Source: an uncultured Pseudogracilibacillus sp. (GTDB taxonomy: Bacteria; Bacillota; Bacilli; Bacillales; Amphibacillaceae). From it: a stretch of 18,760 nucleotides of DNA. A program made the position numbers and the translations under genes. A model generated the notes under the pieces. That model ran no database searches. It was not told the DNA's origin and saw only the letters and a list, made by a program, of their open reading frames with translations. Shown one piece after another: positions 1-6,137 of this stretch. Location: positions 1 to 18,760 of the forward strand of contig CALJVC010000067.1 in assembly GCA_937974845.1 (NCBI GenBank). The letters run 5' to 3'. The first letter of the stretch is position 1. Each line of letters opens with the position of its first letter.

Positions 1-31
1 AGATTGTCCGATACTATCAGAAAGAAAAAAG

Positions 32-60
32 TTGATAGGCATAGGCTTCTTGTTTATGAT
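32..60 (+). promoter_or_regulatory. Sigma-A-type promoter for ctpB-minJ
   Basis: A -35 TTGATA (32-37) and a -10 TATGAT (55-60) are separated by exactly 17 bases, each one or two mismatches from consensus. Predicted transcription start is near 67, giving a leader of about 37 bases before the ctpB start at 104. Nothing else is recognisable in bases 1-31; no upstream gene end can be identified. Confidence 0.6.
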
Positions 61-103
61 AAACTAAAGAATGAATCCATTTATAACAATTTGAGGTGGA
101 GTA

Positions 104-1564
104 ATGAAGATTAGAAAACATCAGTTAGTCGTTATGTTAGTCATGACCTTTGCAATCGGCTTTTTCCTAGCGATTTTATCGATTAATCTTTTGAAGCCTT
201 TTGCATTAAATGAGGGTACTGCTACAGATGGACTGACAAACAGTAGCACAATTTCTTTTGAAGAAAGTTTAGAGAATATTAAGACCGCTTATGATTTAAT
301 AAACGAATATTATTTTGAAGAGGTAGATTCAGAAGCCCTATTAGAAGGAGCTATTCAAGGAATGTTAGAAAAGCTCGATGATCCTTATAGTTCCTATATG
401 AATGAAGAAGCGATGAAACGGTTTAATGAACAAATCGAATCTTCTTTCCAGGGGATTGGCGCAGAAGTTAGCATGGTAGATGATGTGGTGACGATTGTTG
501 CACCGATTAAGGATTCTCCTGCTGAGAAGGCTGGACTAAGGGCGAATGACCAAATTTTAAAGGTGGACGATGAACCTCTAGATGGTCTAGATTTAAATGA
601 AGCTGTCGAAAAAATTCGTGGAGAAAAAGGAACGAAAGTGGTTCTCTTGATCAAGCGAGAAGGGGCAAGCAAGCCCTTTGAAGTAACCGTCGTTCGGGAT
701 GAAATTCCTGTGATTACAGTAAAGTCTGAGCTAGAGAAGGTTGATGGTAAGAAGACGGGTATTATTCAAATAAGCACCTTTTCCGAGGAAACAGCAGTAG
801 AATTTGCGGAGGCTTTAGAAGAATTAGAATCGGAAGGCATTGAAGGCTTAGTCATTGATGTTCGAGGAAATCCTGGTGGTTTACTCCATTCGATCGAAGA
901 TATTTTACAGCACTTTGTTCCGAAGGATATTCCATATTTACAAACAGAAGACCGTCAAGGTAATCGTGAAAAATTTTATACAGATTTAGAGGAGAAAAAA
1001 CCTTATCCAATTAGTGTATTAATCGATGAAGGTAGTGCATCGGCCTCAGAAATTTTAGCCGTCGCACTGAAAGAAATTGGTTATGACGTCGTCGGAAAAA
1101 CAAGCTTTGGAAAAGGAACGGTACAACAAGCGATTCCTCTTACAGAAGATCGTAACGGTAGTACGATTAAACTAACCTTTTATAAGTGGTTATCGCCGGA
1201 AGGAAATTGGATTAACGAGGTCGGAGTTGAACCGACGGTCGAACAGAGCCAGCCGGATTTTTATTACGGTAGTCCTATTGTGATCGAAGGAGAACCATTA
1301 CAAGTAGATGATGCCGGTGAGCAGGTGGAAAATGCTCAAGTCCTTCTCGATGGTATAGGCTATACTCTTGGACGAAAAGATGGATATTTCGATGAGAAAA
1401 TGGAGAAAGAGGTTAAGGCTTTCCAGAAGGATCAAGGATTGAAGGTAACTGGAAAAATTGATAAGAAAACGGCAGCGGCAATAGAACGGGAGGCTATGGA
1501 ACAAATTAGGGAAGGAAAGCAAGATTTACAAAAGAAAAAAGCCTTAGAGGTGTTGTATAAGTAA
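104..1564 (+). CDS. ctpB: Carboxy-terminal processing serine protease (S41 family, CtpB type)
   Basis: Membrane-anchored, extracytoplasmic S41 endopeptidase that cleaves substrates near their C-terminus; in B. subtilis CtpB acts in sporulation signalling. The 486 residues show an N-terminal membrane anchor (about 9-29), a PDZ domain (about 112-198) with the EKAGLRANDQI signature, the S41 catalytic core (about 215-380), and a C-terminal peptidoglycan-binding repeat (about 405-460). The Ser-Lys-Gln catalytic set is visible as Ser313 in GSASASE, Lys337 in FGKGTVQQ and Gln341. Length fits the family (about 480). The ATG follows GAGGTGG (93-99) at good spacing. minJ begins 17 bases after the stop, so the two are probably co-transcribed. 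In B. subtilis the ftsEX genes lie upstream and swrA follows; swrA is absent here. A CtpA-type paralogue is possible, but the minJ neighbour favours CtpB. Confidence 0.93.
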   Translation: MKIRKHQLVVMLVMTFAIGFFLAILSINLLKPFALNEGTATDGLTNSSTISFEESLENIKTAYDLINEYYFEEVDSEALLEGAIQGMLEKLDDPYSSYMNEEAMKRFNEQIESSFQGIGAEVSMVDDVVTIVAPIKDSPAEKAGLRANDQILKVDDEPLDGLDLNEAVEKIRGEKGTKVVLLIKREGASKPFEVTVVRDEIPVITVKSELEKVDGKKTGIIQISTFSEETAVEFAEALEELESEGIEGLVIDVRGNPGGLLHSIEDILQHFVPKDIPYLQTEDRQGNREKFYTDLEEKKPYPISVLIDEGSASASEILAVALKEIGYDVVGKTSFGKGTVQQAIPLTEDRNGSTIKLTFYKWLSPEGNWINEVGVEPTVEQSQPDFYYGSPIVIEGEPLQVDDAGEQVENAQVLLDGIGYTLGRKDGYFDEKMEKEVKAFQKDQGLKVTGKIDKKTAAAIEREAMEQIREGKQDLQKKKALEVLYK

Positions 1565-1580
1565 GGTAGGGGATTAGTAA

Positions 1581-2798
1581 ATGCTTGAAGAATGGGGAAG
1601 ACAATTAGTCCAAGGAGTAGGGCGGATGTTTTTAAATCCGCTCTTCTATTGGAGTTTTATTGTATTAATCATTGCAGGAGCTCGTCGTATAAGGGAAGAA
1701 CGTAAATATTTTGGAGTAAAGGTTAACGATTATTTTAAAGAAATAGAAAGAAGTTTTTGGTTGGCTTTTCTTTTTGCTTTCATTCTTTCCTTATTATCGC
1801 TTGGTCTTGGTTTTGTCTGGTCACAGGAGCTGATTTATCTTTTTGCTTTCGTGACGATTATTTTAAGTATTACCGGTTCATTTCAGTTGTTAGCACCGGC
1901 TTATACTTTAGGAATTACATTTTTTCTCTATATGCTTGTCTTGATTTTTTTCAAGGAATCCTTTTCTTTTACGGAAGGATTCTCTATTTTATCTGACCGA
2001 GACGGTGCGATGTTTGCCTTATTATTAGCCCTATTAATGTTTGTTGAAGCGTTTTTATTAATGCAGGCGAAGGAAGGGGATCTTTTTAGTCGTCTTAGGT
2101 TAAGTGAACGGGGGCTTTGGTTAGGGGAACAACAAGTTAAACGGCTTCTTATCGTACCGGTCTTTTTATTGATTCCTACGGATACGATGGACGGAGTACA
2201 ACCGTTGTTGCCTTATTTTCAAATAGGCGATACAACCTATTACATAACTTTACTACCTTTTCTTCTAGGTAGCCAATTAACGTCTATTACGACACCGATG
2301 ATCGTGTTTAAAAAGCGTGTCGTTAGTCAGAAGTTTCTCTTAGCTACCATTACCCTTGCGCTTGCGATTCTTAGTTTTTTCCATCCATTCTTTATTTTAC
2401 TCACGGTGCTGGTGGCGGTTATTGGAACCGAATGGATTACCTATAAAAATAAGCTCCGCAATCGTTACGGGGTACCATTTTTTGCACCGCAGAAGGAAGG
2501 GATTCGCGTCTTAACTACGCTGCCTGGAAGTCGTGCTAAAGAGTTAGAAATTTTACCCGGGGAAATAATAAAGAAAGTAAACGGGATCCCGGTCTCAAAT
2601 TCCCATGAGTTTTACGAAGCTTTACAAACGAGCGGTGCTTTTTTCAAGTTAGAAGTTCTCGACCATAACCAAGAAGTTCGTTTTATTCAAAGTGCTTTTT
2701 ATGCTAATGATCATCATGAACTAGGATTAATTTTCCCAGAAGAACCATACGAACAACGTGTAACGTACATGTTAAAAAAGGTTACAAAAGAAAAGTAA
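1581..2798 (+). CDS. minJ: MinJ-like PDZ membrane protein of the division-site selection machinery
   Basis: In B. subtilis MinJ bridges DivIVA to MinD/MinC at poles and septa and also affects swarming (older name SwrAB). The 405-residue protein has a short N-terminal amphipathic stretch, about seven or eight hydrophobic segments (near 20-34, 59-80, 84-100, 103-124, 143-161, 186-200, 221-232, 250-285), then a cytosolic C-terminal PDZ domain (about 305-385) containing PGSRAKELEILPGEIIKKVN. Length is close to B. subtilis MinJ (about 397). The ATG follows a purine-rich AGGTAGGGGA, a modest ribosome site typical of a downstream operon gene. Function is by family and synteny with ctpB; the membrane part is poorly conserved in such proteins, so exact orthology is inferred. 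Confidence 0.82.
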   Translation: MLEEWGRQLVQGVGRMFLNPLFYWSFIVLIIAGARRIREERKYFGVKVNDYFKEIERSFWLAFLFAFILSLLSLGLGFVWSQELIYLFAFVTIILSITGSFQLLAPAYTLGITFFLYMLVLIFFKESFSFTEGFSILSDRDGAMFALLLALLMFVEAFLLMQAKEGDLFSRLRLSERGLWLGEQQVKRLLIVPVFLLIPTDTMDGVQPLLPYFQIGDTTYYITLLPFLLGSQLTSITTPMIVFKKRVVSQKFLLATITLALAILSFFHPFFILLTVLVAVIGTEWITYKNKLRNRYGVPFFAPQKEGIRVLTTLPGSRAKELEILPGEIIKKVNGIPVSNSHEFYEALQTSGAFFKLEVLDHNQEVRFIQSAFYANDHHELGLIFPEEPYEQRVTYMLKKVTKEK

Positions 2799-2836
2799 TG
2801 TAGATAATTTTGACAAACTTTCGATAAAATCGTAAA

Positions 2837-2851
2837 ACGTAATAATTACGA
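2837..2851. promoter_or_regulatory. Zur (zinc uptake regulator) operator
   Basis: The site is a 7-1-7 palindrome, ACGTAAT-A-ATTACGA, differing at one base from the B. subtilis Zur-box core TCGTAAT-N-ATTACGA. It continues into TTT on the right as in the extended consensus. It ends one base before the -35 hexamer, so bound Zur-Zn would block RNA polymerase. The right half TTACGATT (2846-2853) can also pair with an outer AATCGTAA (2828-2835), giving overlapping inverted repeats. The gene downstream is a zinc-type binding protein, which supports the call independently. Confidence 0.85.
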
Positions 2852-2880
2852 TTTACAAAATTCTTTTCCTTCGCTATAAT
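2852..2880 (+). promoter_or_regulatory. Sigma-A promoter of the zinc-binding lipoprotein gene
   Basis: TTTACA (2852-2857) and a perfect TATAAT (2875-2880) are separated by 17 bases. Predicted start is near 2887, giving a leader of roughly 43 bases with GGAAAGGAA before the ATG. The Zur operator abuts the -35. Confidence 0.8.
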
Positions 2881-2929
2881 TAAAACTGTTACTATAGCTT
2901 ATGTTAAATTTAAGGAAAGGAATATTAAT

Positions 2930-3877
2930 ATGAAGAAATATAGAGTCCCTTTAGTTGTGTTGTTACTTAGCCTTAGTCTTGTCGTTACTGCTTGTAATAA
3001 AGACGAATTAATGACAGTTTATCGGGAAGCTGACCTGTCTGTTTATACGACAATTTATCCGATTCAATTTATTGTAGAGGAAATCGGTGATGAAATCGTT
3101 GAGGTAGAATCGATCTATCCTCCGGGGGTAGATGCGCATAGCTATGAGCCGACGTCGAAAGAAATGACGGCGATAGCGGAAGCCGATGCTTTTATCTACT
3201 TTGGTCCTAGTATGGAGGGGTTCGTTTCTTCGGCGGAAGAGGCGTTGGAGAAGGAAGAAGTAGAGCTTGTTGCTTTGGAGAATTACGATGAAATTTTTGA
3301 AAAGCCAAAGGTTGATACCGAAGCGACTGAAGAGGAAGAGACGGTTGCTGAACATGAAAGAAATCCCCATGTGTGGATCGACCCTTTACGGATGATGATG
3401 ATGGTTGAAGTCATAGGGGATAAGATGATTGAGCTTGCACCAGAGCACGAAGAATTATTTGAAGAAAATAAAAAGGCTTTGCTCGTTGAGTTACAAAAGT
3501 TAGAGGATCAGTTTAAACAGGAATTAGCCGACAAGGAAAAGAAATATATGATTGTCCCCCATGCAGCGTATAGTTATTGGGAGGAACGTTACGGCATAGA
3601 AGAAATTGCCCTTAGCGGCCTTTCTCCTTCCGAAGAGGCTTCCCAAAAATATTTAACGGAGGTTATTGAGAAGGCAGAAAAAGAAGGTATCACAGCCTTA
3701 TTTTATGAGCAAAATACTCCAGATAAATTAATAGAAATTCTAAAGGATGAGTTAGGGGCTGAAACTTATACCTTGCACAACTTATCGGTTTTAACTGAAG
3801 AAGATATTGAAGCGGAAGAAAACTATATTACGTTAATGGAGAAAAATATCGACACTTTAGTCGAAGCCTTCGAATAG
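2930..3877 (+). CDS. Zinc (Zn/Mn-family) ABC transporter substrate-binding lipoprotein
   Basis: Extracytoplasmic metal-capturing lipoprotein of the ZnuA/AdcA cluster A-I family. The 315 residues begin with a lipoprotein signal peptide and a lipobox ending VVTAC, with lipidated Cys22. The three family metal-binding histidines are visible: His70 (GVDAHSYEP), His147 (NPHVWIDP) and His211 (VPHAAYSYW). A short acidic stretch (about 128-142, EATEEEE) sits where zinc-specific members carry an acidic or His-rich loop. At the usual fourth-ligand site, just before LTEEDIE, there is LHNLSVLT with Ser285 where I recall Glu in AdcA-type proteins. The RBS GGAAAGGAA precedes the ATG. The gene stands alone between a Zur-controlled promoter and a terminator; no permease or ATPase gene is adjacent, so it must share a transporter encoded elsewhere. 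Mn specificity is possible but the Zur box argues for zinc. Confidence 0.9.
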   Translation: MKKYRVPLVVLLLSLSLVVTACNKDELMTVYREADLSVYTTIYPIQFIVEEIGDEIVEVESIYPPGVDAHSYEPTSKEMTAIAEADAFIYFGPSMEGFVSSAEEALEKEEVELVALENYDEIFEKPKVDTEATEEEETVAEHERNPHVWIDPLRMMMMVEVIGDKMIELAPEHEELFEENKKALLVELQKLEDQFKQELADKEKKYMIVPHAAYSYWEERYGIEEIALSGLSPSEEASQKYLTEVIEKAEKEGITALFYEQNTPDKLIEILKDELGAETYTLHNLSVLTEEDIEAEENYITLMEKNIDTLVEAFE

Positions 3878-3895
3878 AAAAAAGAAGGAACGTGG

Positions 3896-3927
3896 AAAAG
3901 ACGCCAGTAATCGTGGCGTCTTTTTTT
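3896..3927 (+). terminator. Rho-independent terminator after the zinc lipoprotein gene
   Basis: The stem AAAAGACGCCA (3896-3906) pairs with TGGCGTCTTTT (3914-3924) around a 7-base loop and runs into a T7 tract. It lies 18 bases after the stop codon and closes the single-gene unit. Confidence 0.92.
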
Positions 3928-4059
3928 ATAATGAGTAATCGGTCAAGCTATAAAGCATCATGAGAAGGGTTAAACTATAGGTATGACAATAGAAGATCTT
4001 ACTTAGTGTTTTTAAGTTTACGAGCTTAGTTTTTTGAGATGTTTTAAGAAATAGATAAA

Positions 4060-4089
4060 TGGAATACTCGTTCGGCCATATGATACAAT
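4060..4089 (+). promoter_or_regulatory. uvrBA promoter region with LexA (SOS) box
   Basis: GAATACTCGTTC (4062-4073) matches the Gram-positive LexA/DinR core GAAC-N4-GTTC with one mismatch (T for the first C). A -10 TACAAT lies at 4084-4089 (overlapping alternative TATGAT 4079-4084). The -35 is weak: TGGAAT at 4060-4065 with 18 spacing. The box therefore covers the -35 and spacer, a position that would let LexA repress transcription. uvrBA is SOS-regulated in B. subtilis. The remaining 130 bases back to the terminator show no feature I can support. Confidence 0.6.
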
Positions 4090-4128
4090 AAATACAAACA
4101 ATTTTCGACGTAAGGTGGAGAGAGTGGC

Positions 4129-6120
4129 ATGGCTGAAAAGTTTAAGTTAGTCTCTTCGTTCAAGCCTCAAGGAGATCAACCGAAGGCTATTGAACGCTTA
4201 GTTCAACAAGTAAAAGATGGGAATAATCATTTGACCTTGTTAGGGGCGACAGGTACGGGGAAGACTTTTACTATTTCTAATGTAATTGAACAAGTCAATC
4301 GTCCGACCTTAGTCATGGCGCACAATAAAACTTTAGCAGGTCAATTATATAGTGAATTTAAAGAGTTTTTTCCCCATAATGCAGTTGAATACTTTGTAAG
4401 TTACTATGACTACTATCAACCGGAAGCCTATGTACCATCGACGGATACGTATATTGAAAAGGATGCAAGTATCAACGATGAAATTGATAAGTTACGTCAC
4501 TCGGCTACGTCGGCTTTATTTGAAAGGCGAGACGTCTTAATTGTAGCGAGTGTTTCTTGTATATATGGTTTAGGTTCGCCGGAAGAATATCGTGAACAAG
4601 TAATTTCTTTACGTGTAGGAATGGAAGTTGAACGGGACGCTTTACTACGTAACCTCGTCGACGTTCAATATGAACGGAACGATATCGATTTTCAACGGGG
4701 AACCTTCCGGGTACGAGGCGATATTGTTGAAATTATTCCTGCGAGTCGGGAACAGGATGTAATAAGGATTGAATTTTTTGGAGATGAAATCGATCGAATT
4801 CGAGAGGTCGACGCTTTAACTGGAGAGGTTCTTGGCGATCGTGAACATGTGGCTATTTTCCCTGCTTCCCACTTCGTTACCCGGGAAGAAAAAATGAAAA
4901 TAGCAATACGTAACATCGAAGCAGAACTGGAAGAACGTCTAAAAGAGCTCCGGGCAGAAAATAAGCTTTTAGAGGCCCAACGCTTAGAGCAGAGAACGAA
5001 CTATGATTTAGAAATGATGCGAGAAATGGGCTTTTGTTCAGGTATTGAAAACTATTCCCGGCATTTAACCTTGCGGGAACCTGGCTCTACTCCTTATACT
5101 TTGCTTGACTATTTTCCAGATGATTTCTTATTAATTATCGATGAATCCCATGCGACCCTTCCTCAAGTTCGAGGAATGTATAATGGTGACCAGGCGAGAA
5201 AGCAGATGCTTGTCGACCACGGATTTCGCTTACCCTCCGCCTTAGATAACCGGCCTTTAAAGTTTGAAGAGTTTGAGAAGAAAATGAACCAAGCTATCTA
5301 CGTATCGGCGACACCTGGTCCTTATGAATTAGAACATACCGAGGAAGTCGTTGAACAAATTATTCGACCGACAGGTTTATTAGATCCAGAGGTAGAAGTT
5401 CGTCCGGTCGAAGGACAAATTGATGACTTAATTCATGAGATTAATAAGCGAATCGAACGGGATGAACGGGTACTAATTACGACGTTAACGAAGCGGATGT
5501 CGGAGGATTTAACGGACTATTTAAAGGAGCTTGACTATAAGGTAGCTTACCTTCATTCGGAAGTAAAGACGTTAGAGAGAATTGAGATTATTCGGGATCT
5601 CCGTTTGAAAAAATATGATGTCCTTGTCGGTATTAACTTATTACGAGAAGGTCTTGATATTCCGGAAGTATCCTTAGTCGCAATATTAGACGCCGATAAG
5701 GAAGGGTTTTTACGTTCTGAGCGTTCCTTAATTCAGACGATGGGTCGAGCAGCTCGGAATGAAAATGGAAAAGTAATCATGTATGCCGATCGAATTACTC
5801 CATCGATGCAAGTAGCAATCGATGAGACGAATCGACGTCGACGGATTCAACAGGAATACAATGAAGTCCATGGAATTGTACCAAAAACGATTAAAAAAGA
5901 TGTTCGAGAGCTTATTCGAGCTACGGTTGTTGCGGAGGAAGAGACGGAATATAAAGATGCGTCGTTAACAGATATTTTAAAGATGCCGAAGAAAGAACAG
6001 CTAAAATTACTTGAGCAGATGGAAGAAGAGATGAAACAAGCAGCGAAAGATTTACAATTTGAAAGAGCGACAGAATTACGTGATTTAATCTTTGAACTGC
6101 GTGTAGAAATAGAGTCTTAG
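4129..6120 (+). CDS. uvrB: Excinuclease ABC subunit B (UvrB)
   Basis: DNA damage-verifying helicase-like subunit of nucleotide excision repair; it is loaded by UvrA, probes the strand with its beta-hairpin and recruits UvrC. The 663 residues (B. subtilis about 661) show Walker A GATGTGKT (39-46), the damage-probing beta-hairpin region beginning SYYDYYQPEAYVP (91-103), the helicase DESH box (338-341), the C-terminal helicase lobe with the TMGRAARN motif, and a final UVR motif (about 620-660) that contacts UvrC. The start ATG follows AAGGTGGAG (4112-4120) with 8-base spacing. uvrA starts 17 bases after the stop, forming the usual uvrBA operon. A LexA-like box upstream suggests SOS induction. 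Confidence 0.98.
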   Translation: MAEKFKLVSSFKPQGDQPKAIERLVQQVKDGNNHLTLLGATGTGKTFTISNVIEQVNRPTLVMAHNKTLAGQLYSEFKEFFPHNAVEYFVSYYDYYQPEAYVPSTDTYIEKDASINDEIDKLRHSATSALFERRDVLIVASVSCIYGLGSPEEYREQVISLRVGMEVERDALLRNLVDVQYERNDIDFQRGTFRVRGDIVEIIPASREQDVIRIEFFGDEIDRIREVDALTGEVLGDREHVAIFPASHFVTREEKMKIAIRNIEAELEERLKELRAENKLLEAQRLEQRTNYDLEMMREMGFCSGIENYSRHLTLREPGSTPYTLLDYFPDDFLLIIDESHATLPQVRGMYNGDQARKQMLVDHGFRLPSALDNRPLKFEEFEKKMNQAIYVSATPGPYELEHTEEVVEQIIRPTGLLDPEVEVRPVEGQIDDLIHEINKRIERDERVLITTLTKRMSEDLTDYLKELDYKVAYLHSEVKTLERIEIIRDLRLKKYDVLVGINLLREGLDIPEVSLVAILDADKEGFLRSERSLIQTMGRAARNENGKVIMYADRITPSMQVAIDETNRRRRIQQEYNEVHGIVPKTIKKDVRELIRATVVAEEETEYKDASLTDILKMPKKEQLKLLEQMEEEMKQAAKDLQFERATELRDLIFELRVEIES

Positions 6121-6137
6121 GGAGGAAGTATTCATTC

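Noticed and set aside
3008..3370. 120-codon open frame on the minus strand inside the zinc lipoprotein gene
   Set aside because: It lies wholly opposite a well-supported gene, has no ribosome site, and its product is a low-complexity antisense reading rich in Arg and Phe.
3390..3402. Tandem ATG repeat giving four consecutive Met codons in the zinc lipoprotein
   Set aside because: Too short to be a meaningful repeat; the frame is intact and the region is a helix in the family.
4001..4036. Alternative small stems ACTTA/TAAGT and TAAG/CTTA followed by T6, considered as an attenuator before uvrB
   Set aside because: Stems are 4-5 A/T-rich pairs and the region lies upstream of the probable promoter; expected by chance in AT-rich sequence.
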